From the NCBI GenBank assembly GCA_020205615.1, contig CM035153.1:97120792-97184791 (forward strand): a stretch of 64,000 nt of DNA. The letters run 5' to 3'. Position 1 is the stretch's first letter, and every line of letters begins with the position of its first letter. The notes beneath the pieces are model-generated. The model searched no databases. It saw only the letters and a list, made by a program, of their open reading frames with translations, and was not told where the DNA came from. Both the position numbers and the translations under genes were made by a program. This document shows positions 1-12,080 of the stretch, piece after piece. This DNA is from Panax quinquefolius (taxonomy: Eukaryota; Streptophyta; Magnoliopsida; Apiales; Araliaceae).

Positions 1-1802
1 AAATATCATCCTTGTGGTGACACAACAAAACAATATTGTTCAATTTTCTTTATAAGCATCAAATGTGATAAATTAACATCTTAAATACTTAATACTTGCC
101 TTGTGGTGACACAACAAACTCATATTAAATATTTAATACTCTATTAATTTTATCATGCTAGAAAGCGACGCTCGATATTCCAAATATCTTTGAGAACGCT
201 TAGGACTTAATATAAAAAAAAATTGAGGGGTTTGTTATTAATTTGTCTCATCTTGCTTATGCGCGCGCACATATATATATATATAAAATACGCTATTATA
301 TTAATTAACATGCGAAGCATGTTTGCATAATATATAATATATATAGTATAAGCATGCACATATAGAATACTATATTCTACCTGGATTGATTATGGACTTT
401 ATTCTAGTTTGGTTCACTAGAGCCACCAAGTGAACCAAAAGGTCAAACCTAGGGGTGCAAGAATTAATATTTAAATATAACTATTACATTTAATTCTGGG
501 CTCCATTACAAACGGGTCTTGAAGCGCTCCTTGCCCCTTGATCTCTAATTCTTCAAAATTAATTCTAAATATTCCTATTACAAAACTATTTTAAAATAAA
601 TAGAAACCTTGATCAGCAGTCAAGGGGAAGTACATAGGAGGGAGATAGAATTTACATTAAGAAAAATTAGAGAAGACGAGGTACGCAGACCCCATTTAAT
701 AAAACCCATACATTCATGCATCCAACTAAAATAAAATCCAATCACATTGGTCAATAGTCCATAATCAGTCCCATTTATTATCATACACATCACCATATGC
801 ATCAATAAATAACATTCACATCATGAATAATAAACATTTAATATATATTGATATCATTTAATGGGCAAATTTAGTTAGTATAAAATCTAATTTTGAATCA
901 AAATAAACTCCTTTATTTTAATCCAAATTTAAATCAAAATAAAACTATTTTATTTTAATTTATCCAATTTTGAATAAAATAAACTCCATTATTTTAATTA
1001 ATTATGGAATCCAATTCCATGTAAAAAAAAACTTTATTAAAGGAAACACGAATTCACTTTCCTATTCACAAATAAACTCTTTTATTTTGAATAATATGAA
1101 ATCTTATTTCATATCTAAATAAACTCCTTTATTTAAGGAAACAAGTGATTCTTTTTTTCCTATTCACAAATAAACTCATTTATTTTGAATAATATGAAAT
1201 CTTATTTCATATCTAAATAAACTCCTTTATTTAAGGAAACATATAATCTAATTTCAACTCCAATTAGTTATCATGGAATCCAATTCCAACTCTAATTAGT
1301 TAAGATGAAATCTAATTTTAAAATTAAAATAAACCTTTTTATTTTAATATTAAAATAAACTTTTTATTTTAAAATTAAAATAAATTTTTATTTTAATTAT
1401 AAAATAATTGAGAATAATATATTATATATATAATATATTATAAAATAACCGTACGTAGCTTATGGTTCCACGGCTTGTAATCCTTGAAGTATATATATTA
1501 GATAACGATTATTATATAATATATATACATGGGATGATATCATGAATAAGACTCCTGAATCCTGTAGCCTTTTATGGTATTACTTGTAACTTTAGATGAC
1601 TTACAAGAATTCCCTTGAAGATTATATAGCGCATCACAAGAAAAAAAAATGTCACACGGAATTTCAAAAAAAAAAAATGCAGTTTTGCGATTTTATATTT
1701 TTTATTTTTAAATTTTATACAACAAAATTATGCCCAATTAAATTGTTCTAAACACATATCAATATACAAATTAAATCTGAACAATTAATAATTTACATAA
1801 AG
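1..1802 (-). other. Non-coding internal region of copia copy A
   Basis: This AT-rich stretch lies immediately inside the 5' LTR of a minus-strand Co1 element, next to its primer-binding site, and should hold the leader and gag start. I find no copia gag, zinc knuckle or protease signature on either strand, only short unrelated reading frames. The motif CCTTGTGGTGACACAACAAA occurs twice near the left edge (about 10-30 and 100-120). It contains a 95-98-bp tandem repeat (separate entry) and an (AT)-rich palindrome near 1403-1430. It may be a non-autonomous derivative with unrelated filler, or a further nested insertion whose end is outside the window. Confidence 0.5.
1040..1247. repeat. AT-rich tandem repeat, period 95-98 bp
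   Basis: Units start with AAGGAAAC at 1040, 1135 and 1233 (the third is partial). Each unit contains CCTATTCACAAATAAACTC followed by TTTATTTTGAATAATATG. The two full units are nearly identical, so the duplication is recent relative to the surrounding erosion. No coding content. Confidence 0.8.
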
Positions 1803-1820
1803 GTTTGGCTCTGATGCCAC
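1803..1820 (-). other. Primer-binding site of copia copy A
   Basis: Read on the minus strand this is GTGGCATCAGAGCCAAACC (to 1802), directly abutting the LTR end ...CCTAACA. It resembles the common plant PBS TGGTATCAGAGC (complement of initiator Met-tRNA 3' end) with one difference. Its position fixes this LTR as a 5' LTR and the element's direction as leftward. Confidence 0.85.
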
Positions 1821-3677
1821 TGTTAGGTTTGTAATATTCAAGAACGCAATCAAATTGCAAAATAGCTTTTAAACGTGTAAAAATCAGAGTTTAAAATATT
1901 ACAAACCATATACCCAGGATCACCCTTTATGCACAATTATTAATTAAACGAAAAAGATGAATAAATAAGAATCATACCTTGAAGATCGAGCTTCCTCAGA
2001 ACAAGTTCACCTCCAATCCTTTTTCGCTCAACTTGAATCCACGGGTTTGGTTTCTTCCTTCGATCAACGTTAGCCACCCATGTGTTTGGCCTCTAGAGGT
2101 GATCCACCAAGGAAGAAGAAGGATTCAAGAAGATGGGTGTTTGGCTAAACCCTAGTTTTTCTATCTCTATAGAAAAAGAGCGCATTCTCCAACTCTTTGG
2201 AATTGCGTATCAGTTGATATCTGATATAAGACTCCTCTTATAAAGATATCGTGTAACCTTATTTAATAAAATAAGGTATTATTTAATTAAACTCATTTAA
2301 TTAAATGGGCTCCCTAATCTTATTAAGGATAATTAATTAAACTCCTTTAACTAATTTTCCTCCTAATCTTATTAGGAATAAATGAGAGTACTTATATTAA
2401 ATTAATTTATAAACTCTTTTAGAAATTAAAATAATAATAATTGTAATAATATTAATAGGATTCCTCTTATTAATTTATATTTAATATTTCTAAAATATTA
2501 AATAATAATATTAAGCTATTTAATTTATTCTATCACCATAGATTAAATTAAATATACATAACATATTATTACGATTATGCCATTAACTTCTTAAATAATT
2601 ATTCTTCCTTTTATGGTGTGACCCTTTAGGTTCTCCATATTAAACCTAGGTTGTGAATAAATCAATTAGAACAATTCTAATCTTATTTAAATAAATAAAT
2701 TAAACAATTAATTTATTTAAATAAATAATATTTATTCTACAATAGGATAAGCCTCTCCCAAATGATCAACGACTTTCCAGATAATATAGATTTCAACATC
2801 AATCATAAAAGAACCTTTGAGTAAATAGTTACCGTACAATTCAATCCTTCCACCATACAATGTCCCAATTAAATATAAGACATGGAATTAATGTCAAGTC
2901 TTATTTTATTTAATTATATGTATTTCGACTCTTAAATGCACAACTCCAAATAATGAAAATTAGAAACTCCTTTATAATTTCATTCTGCCTTGGCCAAGGA
3001 CTACTGGGTTGTCATTTATCGAATCACATAGGACATTTCTCTTCTTTTATTAGAAGTGGTAGATTCTTTATTGATCATATATTATCTCCATGTACAACTT
3101 GTTATACCCAAGCATACCATTTGATATACCCTAAGGGTCTTAAGGAATAAGTCAAAGTATAACTCATCATACACAAGATACTATGATGATCTCATGTCCA
3201 AGGATTACTTGTACTACTATCACTACAGGAATTCCTATTGACAGGCAAGTAAAACTCCATTAGGTATTCCTTAGCGAGCCAATGCTCAGGTGAACTTATT
3301 CTCTAATAAGCACCTACATACTTGCTTTAGTGTCTCCACACAAATGATCATGAGATCAATCATCCTCATCCAATGAAGCAAGTTAACGATGTACCAATCT
3401 ATCCGGATTCACTAATCCCCAATTTAGTAATCCAACGATTGGGAACTATTTTAGTTTTAAGCTTTCTAAGAATTTAGATCTCATTAGAATGATCATCATC
3501 ATTATTCTAAAAGCATTGCTTAAAACTATGGGTTTATCACATATTATAAAACAAAGATCATGTAGATAATTAAAAGCCTTTAATAAATTAATACTTTTTA
3601 TTAATAAATGAATAAGATTGTTACAAAGTATATGCTTTATCATCAAACATGATTGGCTTGTGTGCATATTACTTTCA
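1821..3677 (-). mobile_element. 5' LTR of Ty1/copia copy A (family Co1)
   Basis: A 1,857-bp LTR, inverted relative to the window. On the minus strand it starts TGAAAGTAGTATGCACACAA at 3677 and ends ACAAACCTAACA at 1821 (TG...CA). It aligns end to end with the two LTRs of copia copy K (41625-43484 and 46386-48259). Its promoter-proximal block is like K's 5' LTR, not K's 3' LTR. The flank at 3678 is gypsy reverse transcriptase, so A was inserted into element B. The matching target duplication lies outside the window; the visible candidate is CCAAA (3678-3682). Confidence 0.9.
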
Positions 3678-6240
3678 CCAAATTCTTTTCAAAGATTGAT
3701 CTTCGTTCCGGATATCACCAATTGAAGATTAGAACCACTGACATTCCAAAGACGGCTTTTAGAACTCGGTACGGGCATTATGAATTCCTAGTCATGTCCT
3801 TTGGATTGACTAATGCTCCCCGCCGCCTTCATGGATATGATGAACCGAGTATTCAAGGAATATTTGGATCACTTTGTGGTCGTCTTTATCGATGACATCC
3901 TTATTTATTCCAAAAGCCGTGAAGATCATGAGCAACACTTGAGGCTGACACTCCAAAAGCTTCGTGAATATAAGCTTTATGCCAAGTTGAAGAAATGCGA
4001 GTTTCGGCTTGAAGAAGTAGCATTCCTTGGGCACGTGGTATCAAGTCATGGAATATCTGCTGACCCAACAAAGATTGAAGCTATTCAAAGTCGCGAACAA
4101 CCTAAATCGTTGGCCAAAGCACGTAGCTTTCTTGCTTAGAAGTGGTTATTATCGGAGATTCGTGGAAGGATTTTCTCGAATCGCTACTCCATTGACTCAA
4201 TTTGACTTCTTGAAAGATACAAAGTTCGGTTGGAGCGAAGAATGTGAGAAGAGTTTTCAAGAACTCAAGAGGAGACTTATTTCAAAGACTGCTTTGACAA
4301 TACCATCCGCCTCGGAGGGATTTGTCATCTCTGATGATGCTTCGTGCAAAGGGTTGGGATGTGTTCTCATGCAACATGGAAAAGTTATAGTTTTATGCCT
4401 CGCGACAACTCAAAGAATATGAGAGGAATTATCCTACTCATGATCTAGAGTCAAGCAATTTATTGTCTCGTGACTTAAAATTTGGAGGCATTACTTGTAT
4501 GGGGAGAAAGTGGAGATCTTTACGGATCATAAAAGCCTCAAATATTTCTTCACTCAAAAGGAACTCAACATGCGACAACAACGTTGGCTTGAATCTGCTG
4601 AAAGATTATGATCATACCATCCAATACCATCCCGAAAAGCGAACGTGGTAGTCGACGCATTGAGTAGAAGATCATATACAAGCACGAAAGTGCGATATTG
4701 TCAATGAAAGGCCCATTTTGTGTGACTTGCAAAGGATGGAGATAGAGTTAAAGACTCGTGGACGCATGTGATGATAGCGTAGTATACGAGTAGAACCGAC
4801 TTTAATCGATAAAGTTAAAGTCGCCAAGCTACTGCACTGGAGCCGATGCGCGTATGAGGAAGAAAGTGCAAGAAGGTCTACGCTAGGAAGCAAGAATCGA
4901 TGAAGAAGGAATACTTGAGTCAACTCTGCACTTTGTGTTCCTAACGACCACGATTTAAAGTATAATATCATGATGGAGGCGCACAACACACCATTTGCAA
5001 TCCATCACGGGAGTACCAAAATGTATCATGATATTAAATCATACATTTTGGTGGAGCAATATGAAGAGAGAGATAATACTGTTTATCTCAAGGTGTCTAA
5101 CTTGTCAACGAAGTTAAAGCGGAGCATTAAGTACCAAAAGGTCCATTGCAACCACTTGAAATTCCGAATGGAAGTGGGAGCACATTACCATGGATTTCAA
5201 GCACGGCCTTCCTAAGGTTTCTCAAGGCATAGATGCGATTTGGGTCATTGTTGATAGATTGACCAAGTCTCATTTCATTTCTTACCGATACGAGAAACTT
5301 ATACACTTGAACGCCTTGCTCAGTATGTACATAAACGAGATTGTAAGAATGCATGGTATGCCTAAGATCCATAGTCTCCGATCGAGAACCAAGATTCACT
5401 TCACGATTTTGGGTTAGTTTGCAAAAAGCTATGGGCACAGACTTACGATTTAGCTCGACATATCATCCTCGCATCGGACGGACGAATGGAGAGGACTATT
5501 CAAACTCTTGAAGATCTATTAAGACTCGTGTCCTTGATTTCAAGGAAGTTGGGACAAGTTCTTACCATTGGTGGAGTTTTCCTACAACAACAGCTTATCA
5601 AGCAAGTATTGGCATGGCTCCATTCAAGCGTTGTATGGAAGAAAGTGTCATTCTCTAGTATCTTTGGGATGAGGTGGGTGAAGCAACGTTGTTGGGACCG
5701 GAGTTGGTGCGTATGACTACGTAAAAGATTCAAACAATCAAACAACGTATAAAAACCTCACAAAATCGATAAAAGAGTTCTCTGATCTTCATCGAAAGGA
5801 CGTGGAATTCGATATAGGAGATCATGTGTTATTAAGAGTTGCTCCATGGAAAGGAGTTACAAGATTTGGAAAGAGTGGAAAACTTAATCCTCGATTCATC
5901 GGCCCATTTTAATCCTCGATCGAGTAGGAAGGCGTGGCCTATAGACTCGCTTTCATCGCTAAGTATGTCTCGTGTTCATAACGTTTTCACATATCCATGT
6001 TACGTAAATATGTGAAAGACCCGAACCACATTATTGAAGTTAGAACCGGACGAAATAGCGGAAGATTTGACGTATGAAGAGGTTTCGTTCAAATCTTGGA
6101 TAAGAAGGAACATATTCTACGCCCAAGGTTATACCTCAAGTCAAAGTTTTGTGGAGGAACCACGATGTTGAGGAACCGACTTGGGAGTTAGAATCGAAAT
6201 GAAATCAAGGTATCCTTACCTCTTCGACATACAGTGCACG
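3678..6240 (+). pseudogene. Gypsy (Tk1) pol remnant of element B: RT, RNase H, integrase, chromodomain
   Basis: Broken pol of a Tekay/Del-type gypsy element, starting inside RT because copia copy A interrupts it. Visible in order: RT from [15 protein letters not shown] (about 3680) with the [10 protein letters not shown] catalytic box near 3885-3915; the thumb with FLGHV (about 4023); RNase H with the DDASCKGLG segment (about 4335); ALSRRSY marking the end of RNase H (about 4655-4680); a degraded integrase zinc-finger and core (about 4990-5720, HHGSTKMYHDI visible); and a chromodomain remnant with EIAEDLTYEEV (about 6050-6090). Frames shift repeatedly, for example near 3815, 4140 and 4420, with many stops, so it cannot encode a product. 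It abuts its own polypurine tract and 3' LTR. Confidence 0.88.
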
Positions 6241-6268
6241 CACCCTAATTTCGAGGGCAAAATTTCAT

Positions 6269-6280
6269 AAGAAGGGAGGT
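6269..6280 (+). other. Polypurine tract of element B
   Basis: AAGAAGGGAGGT immediately precedes the LTR start TGTAAGACCC. This is the expected primer for plus-strand synthesis and fixes the 3' LTR boundary. Confidence 0.85.
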
Positions 6281-6962
6281 TGTAAGACCCCAACTTTTAT
6301 AAATAAAGATGAATTTTTTTATAAATATTATTTTGAATATTATGGAATAAATTTGATATAATGTTATAGTTGTGGGTAATATTTATAAATTTTTCAAAGT
6401 AAGCAAGTTGTTATAAAATATTCGTTTGGTCGAGAATATTCTTTTTGTTTGGGAATATTCGATGACTACTCAATCATTAGTGGACCCCACAACGGAAGTA
6501 TTGTCGTAGTTAGAAAATGACAAAATTATCTTTCTATAAAAAATAATCTGCAGAGAGGTGTTACTGAATTAACAATCGTTGAACTACCCTTAGTAAAAGT
6601 ACAAGAATGGCGTAGTTGTATAGTAAAGAGCACACGATATTGATTATTGATGCTTACGTGAGAAGTCACTCAGCTATGCTCAATTATTGCTACAGTAATT
6701 GATGCATCATATCTCTTATATTATTGATTCAATTATTGTCACAATATCATCTGTATAATATGTTATAGTATTAAATCAATAATTGAGACGACAAGTTATA
6801 AATGATTAATAATTGTTGAAAGATTAAATATGTGTTGATTAAAAATAAAATGATTTGTGGTAATATTTATTCAATCCTTGATGTATATAAAGAGTCTGTT
6901 ATGAGACGTTTGGGGTAAGTTTGATTATTTTATGGGGGGCCCATATGTCATCATCTAAGAGT

Positions 6963-7040
6963 CTCTTCATCAATAGTAATTACCTTCGTCAATAGTAATT
7001 ACCTTTGTGAATAGTAATTACCTTCGTCAATAGTAATTAC
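6963..7040 (+). repeat. 19-bp tandem repeat in U3 of B LTR
   Basis: About four copies of TCAATAGTAATTACCTTCG. The core GAATAGTAATTACC is related, in inverted orientation, to the 14-bp ACTATTCAC arrays in other Tk1 LTRs. Lies upstream of the TATA box. Confidence 0.8.
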
Positions 7041-7045
7041 CTTTA

Positions 7046-7208
7046 CCAGACGTCAAACCACTTTCCGTTTCATATTACAGGCGTCGAACCACTTGTCGTT
7101 TCACATTACAGGCGTCGAACCACTTATCGCTTTTTCACATTATGTACCGTCAAACCACTTTTCTTTTCACATCACCAAATCGTTAAGCCACTTGTCTTTT
7201 TCACATGG
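7046..7208 (+). repeat. 31-bp tandem repeat in U3 of B LTR
   Basis: About five imperfect copies of a unit containing GTCGAACCACTTGTCGTTTC followed by ACATTACAGGC. Ends about 25 bp before the TATA box, the position of promoter enhancers in plant LTRs. G and J carry unrelated repeats at this spot. Confidence 0.82.
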
Positions 7209-7232
7209 CAAGGTGCTAAGCTAGAAATCTTC

Positions 7233-7240
7233 TATAAATA
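7233..7240 (+). promoter_or_regulatory. TATA box of B LTR
   Basis: TATAAATA in the context CTTCTATAAATAGAGGCC, a typical plant LTR core promoter followed by a GAGA-rich putative 5' end of the transcript (7275-7325). Confidence 0.7.
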
Positions 7241-7410
7241 GAGGCCTAGTGCTTCATTATTTTTCACGAATTCATTCAAGCTATAGAGAGAGAAAGTATA
7301 GAGAGAATAAGAGAGAAAGAAGAAGAGTATTTTGTTACTACACTACTGCAATATTCAATCTCCTACTAAAAGTAAGGGGTGTTATTCTTTCTTATTCATG
7401 AAGAGAACTG

Positions 7411-7760
7411 TTGTTATTCCATTGCTTATTATTACATTGGAATAACTCAGATACGTGGTTTACCCTATACTTGGTGACATTCTTCTATTATCTCGTTGGA
7501 ACATCCCGCTCGTGTGTTTTACACAGGACCGGTTAAAATCTTTTTATTATTATTCTATTGGAACATCCACGCTCGTGTGTTTTACACGGACCGGTTCCCT
7601 TCTTTTATTATTATTATTCATTGGAACATCCTGCTCAGACGCTTTTACGTAGGACTGGTTCCGTTTTTATTATTCTGTTGGAATAACTCGCCTGTCAAGG
7701 CCTATCGCATGCATGGTGATTTCTTTTGTTATTCCATTCTTTATTATACCCGGTTAAGTT
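7411..7760 (+). repeat. Hairpin-forming modules downstream of TATA, B LTR
   Basis: Consecutive modules built on GTTATTCCA ... TGGAATAAC/TGGAACATC half-sites around a TTATTATT loop, separated by tails such as TTTTACACGGACCGGTTCC. Same module type as in J and G LTRs. Short plus-strand reading frames here are by-products of the repeats. Confidence 0.7.
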
Positions 7761-8782
7761 AAAACTTTGACTTCTATACTCCATGAAATTAGTGGAATAT
7801 CCTTGATATTTGCGCTTCATCCAAAGATCCTTTCATGGAAATATTCTTCTCAAGATTCTTGAATTTTACTCTACAAAGCAAAGATCATGTCGATAGATTT
7901 GGATGTTATTGGTTCCTAGATAAATTAATTCTTGAACTTGTTTTATTGAATTCTTATATCATTGTCATCATCCTCATGTTTATATTATGTTGAAAGTCAT
8001 CTCGTGGTCAGAGTGCATAGATGGGCTTGGTATGATTATGACCAGAGACTATTCGGTGTAATCATGACCGTAATGTTACAAATGATGTGGTAAAATCCAA
8101 AGTGGTCGTGAGTGCATTGATGGATGAGTTGTTGGCATGATCATGACCATTAATGAATACAAAAATATTCTTGGCCCGTAGTGCATGAATAATTGTGGTC
8201 GTGATACTAAAGAATATCCTTGGTCAGAAGTGTGGGGTGATTCGATGATGTGGAATAATTATTAAAGTCGAGTCTCGCCTATATACAGTTGATGAAAACC
8301 TTTAAAATCATAAAAGATAGTAGATTTTATTTTCTACTTGACTCTTTTAATGGATTCATTGGTTCATTGTAGTTAAACTTGATGTTCATTATATTTTATC
8401 GGTTTAATAATTGCCAGAGGCTAATAATAATTTATTACGCATTATCTTAGTCATAATATTTCTTCTTGAGCTAGTTGAGCTCACCCTTTCTTTCTTCCGT
8501 TCTCTTGTGGAAATGAGAATATAGTTGGGATGAGTCGAGGAACAGAGTAATGGTCAGAGGATAGCATTAGTAGTCCTCACTATTTCGTGAAATAGTGTGA
8601 TAATAATTGTAATGAGGACTCCTTTTGAGTTTGTATGATCTCTAGTAGACAATATTTGTATTCAAACTCACGATTTATGTCGTATTGTACTTACAGTTAT
8701 ATTAGTAAGTTGTATTTAAATTACGTACCATGTATCCGACTACCCAAGATGGGTGATGTATACCTAATTTTGGGGGGCCACA

Positions 8783-9750
8783 TGACTATGAGACAATTGT
8801 GGCGCCATACAATCACGGCTCCATCATGCAGTCACAAGCTTTGTAGCCTTGTTCTCCGCCATACACACATACATGCTCACGCCAGTAGTGCAACCCATAT
8901 AGTAAATGGCGTAGGGCCATGCGAAGTTAGTAGAATGGTCTGACAGTATACTTTTTGTACACTAGATTTCAAGAAAAGTTATATGATGATAGTAGGACTG
9001 TAAAATGTTGATTTTAGTATTTCTATACTATGCATAAGTATGTTATTAACGATTAACTTTTGTTATAACTCGAATATGTGATTAAAAATTCAATTATTAA
9101 ATGATGTACGTACTTAGTTATGGTTATAAAATGGTATTGGCTAACTATGTCATGGTGACATATGTTTATAGGATATTATGATTCGTATTGATTCGGTTTA
9201 GCCTACAAACAAGGCAAGTTCTTTAACTCTACTTTTAGAATTGTGCAAGCGCTTAAATTTTTTTTGAGCAAGCGTTATAATCCATTATCTTGATTGAATC
9301 AATTATTGTTTCCAATATAATAATGCAAGTTTTCGAATTATTTATCTTGTTGAACTGTTTATTGTTTTAATTCGAGTACCTTATAAATGATGCAAGCTTT
9401 CTAAACTTTGGTTTAATGTTGACAAGTTATTCTTGTATTTAACTTGTTGTTTAGCATGCACAACTATTTATACTAATGTTGAGCAATTTCATCGTTCAAA
9501 CTGTTATGCATGCTTAGTACTCAATTCTAATTAACCTTGACTTAATATTGTTCAAGCAAGGCATGTTATAGTTATTCAAAGTATATGCTATTAGATTATT
9601 CCTAAAGCATGATTTTGATTTACCATGTTGATTCAATTACGATTATTCTGTAATATGATGTTATTAATTCAACTAGTCCTCTAGTTGATGATCGTTGAAC
9701 TTCAAATTACCCTTGAAAGCTTATCTAAACCAAACTCTCTTTGGTGCGGA
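8783..9750 (+). mobile_element. Tk2 LTR D, first visible segment
   Basis: Similar to the 3' half of F's LTR (about 27090-28060) with shared landmarks: a GC-rich stretch with GGCGCC/ATGGCG motifs, then GGCAAGTT, the GCATGC/TTGTTCAAGCAAGG segment, and TTGGTGCG at the break. The 5' part is cut off by element B (ends 8782). D continues at 13066 after the solo LTR G. D ends without a PBS, so it is a 3' LTR or a solo LTR. Confidence 0.8.
9746..9750. repeat. Target-site duplication GCGGA, left copy, of solo LTR G
   Basis: GCGGA here and at 13066-13070 flank the LTR exactly. The uninserted homologue in F's LTR reads GGTGCGAACTTG, confirming the insertion point. Confidence 0.9.
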
Positions 9751-10756
9751 TGTGACGCCCCCAAAATTAGGTATACATCACCCATCTTGAGTCGCCAAAT
9801 ACATGGTACAAAATACAAATACAAACTTAATTATACAACTGTCGTGTAACATACGACAATACATAAACTGAGAGTTCTAATAGGAATATTGTCATCTAGA
9901 CAATATCCATACTCAAAGGAGTCCTCATTATATTTATTGTCACACTATTTAACAGAATAGTGAGGACTACTAATGCTATCTTCTGGACCGTCACTCCTTT
10001 CCCCGACTCGTCCAAGCTATATTCTCATTTCCTGAAGAGAACAGTTAAAGAAAGGGTGAGCTCAACTAGCCCAGTAAGAAATATTATGACTAAGATAATG
10101 CAGAATAAATTATCAATAGTCTTCAACAATGTTAAACCGATAAAATACAATGTACATCAAGTTTAATCAGTATGAAGGAATAAACAATCCATTAGAAGAG
10201 TCAAGTAGAGAATAAAACCTACTATCTTCTATGATTTAAAAATGTTTTCATCAACTTTTATCGCTGAGACTCAGCTTAATAAATAAACCACATCTTCTAA
10301 TCATCCCTGTACTACGAGCCAAGGATATTCATTAAATTATCAATGGTCATGACTATACCGAATAATCCCTGGTCATAATCATACCAAAAACTGTCCATTA
10401 ATGCATTACAGGCCACTGAGGACTTTTACCACATCACTTATAACATCACAGTTCATGATTATACCGAATGATCCCTGGTCATAATCATACTAAGTCCATC
10501 TATGCACGTAAGCCAAAGATGACTTTCAACATAATATAAACATGAGGATGATGACAATGTTATAGGAATTCAATAAAACAAGTTCAAGAATTAATTTATC
10601 CAAGAACTAATAATATCCAAATTGTCAACATGATACTTCTTTGTAAAGTAAAATTCAAGAATGCTCAGAAGAATATTTCCATGAAAAGATACTGGATGAA
10701 GCACAAATATCAAGGATATTCCACTAATTTCATGGAGTATAGAAGTCAAAACTTTA

Positions 10757-11583
10757 ACCAACTGAGTATAATAAAGAATATATGAAACTGCAAATGGATT
10801 TTCACCCGCCATGCGGTAATCCACGTATATAAATCATTTCCACAATTTAATAAGGAATGAATACAAAGGATCGTTCATCATGCATGTGGCAATCCACATA
10901 GACAGGTTATTCCAACAGGATAATAAAGAATGGAATAACAGAAGGATTCACCGTATGCATGCGACGTAGACCAAGATGCAGAAAAGTTATTCCCACGTAA
11001 TAATAAATGCGGAATAATAAATAATGGAACCAGGTCAGGTGAAATTCACACCGATAGGATATTCCGAACGTAATAATAAAGAACGGAATAATAAAAAAAT
11101 TTCACCAAGTATGCGGTGCCAGATAAACAAAGTTATTCCAACATAATAATAAAGAATGGAATAATGTAAGAAGATCACCAAGTATTGGGAAAACCGCATA
11201 TACAAAAGTCATTCCACCAAGTATAGGGTAAATCCACAAGATACAAAAGTTATTCCAATGTAATAATAAAGAATGGAATAATGTAAGAAGATCACCAAGT
11301 ATTGGGTAAACCGCATATACAGGTCATTCCACCAAGTCTAGGGTAAACCGTACATACAGGTTATTCCAACAGAATAATAAATAATGGAATAACAGAAGGA
11401 TTTTACTAAGTATAGGGGATTCCGCGTATACAGGTTATTCCAATAGAATAATAAAGAATGGAATAACAGAAGGATTTCACCAAGTATAGGGTATGCCACG
11501 TATATAGGTTATGTATAGGGTATGCCACTTTTACAGGTTATGTATAGGTTATTCCAACAGAATAATAAAGAATGGAATAACAA
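10757..11583 (-). repeat. Hairpin-forming module array in solo LTR G
   Basis: About ten modules of roughly 60-85 bp with GGTTATTCCA/TGGAATAAC arms around AATAATAAAG. Alternating tails resemble ACCAAGTATAGGGTA and GCATGCGG. It lies downstream of the TATA box on the minus strand, so it would be in the transcript leader. Confidence 0.78.
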
Positions 11584-11768
11584 AAGTTCTCTTCATGAAT
11601 AAGAAAGAATAACACCCCTTACTTTAGAAGAACTGGATATAGAAGTAGTGAAGTAGTAGAAAACTCTTCTTCTTTCTCTCTATAGATTTTCTCTCTATAG
11701 CTTCTCTCTATAATTTCTCTCTCTATAGTTTTAGTGAATTTGTAAGAAATAATGAAGGAATGAACTTC

Positions 11769-11776
11769 TATTTATA
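11769..11776 (-). promoter_or_regulatory. TATA box of solo LTR G
   Basis: On the minus strand TATAAATA within TTTTATAAATAGAAGTTC. Same spacing to the CTATAGAGAG-rich region as in B. Confidence 0.7.
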
Positions 11777-11803
11777 AAAGAATGGATTGAATAGTAACTA
11801 ATA

Positions 11804-12015
11804 CCTGAACGGTCCAGATTGATTTACTTTTAAACGGACGGTCCAGATTAAAACTTAAAGCAACGGTCCATACTGATTCACTATTAAAACTTTAAACCAG
11901 CGATCTATACTGATTCACTATTAAAACTTTAAACCAACGATCCATACTGATTCACTATTAAAACTTTAAACCAACGATCCATATTGATTTACTAATATAA
12001 ATTCAACCAACGGTC
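11804..12015 (-). repeat. 37-bp tandem repeat in U3 of solo LTR G
   Basis: Four to five copies of a unit with AACCAACGATCCATACTGAT followed by TCACTATTAAAACTTTA. It occupies the position taken by the 31-bp repeat in B and by a roughly 130-bp duplication in J. Confidence 0.82.
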
Positions 12016-12080
12016 TGAAAAATTAGTACATCTCCTCATGGAATAATATTGTACCCAAATACCCGAATGCACAATACTAG

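Larger units (their letters stand above)
6281..8782 (+). mobile_element. 3' LTR of gypsy element B (family Tk1)
   Basis: A 2,502-bp LTR starting TGTAAGACCCCAACTTTTAT and ending TTTTGGGGGGCCACA. It follows pol and a polypurine tract, so it is the 3' LTR. Internal order: U3 with a 19-bp repeat and a 31-bp repeat, TATA box at 7233, hairpin-forming modules at about 7411-7760, then U5. It matches the Tk1 LTRs of J and G in both end regions, but the U3 repeat block is different. The right flank (8783) is in the middle of a Tk2 LTR (D), so B was inserted there; TGACT (8783-8787) is the visible half of the presumed target duplication. Confidence 0.88.

Noticed and set aside
7455..7762. Overlapping plus-strand reading frames of 65 and 88 codons
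   Set aside because: They follow the hairpin-module repeats of B's LTR; the repeated Trp/Asn/Ile pattern is a by-product of the tandem repeat and no family similarity is seen.
9960..10166. A 68-codon frame also found at 52437-52643, 57489-57695 and 62798-62992
   Set aside because: It lies in the U5 side of Tk1 LTRs, antisense to the LTR, and recurs with the LTR. No start context or domain; conservation follows DNA-level LTR homology.
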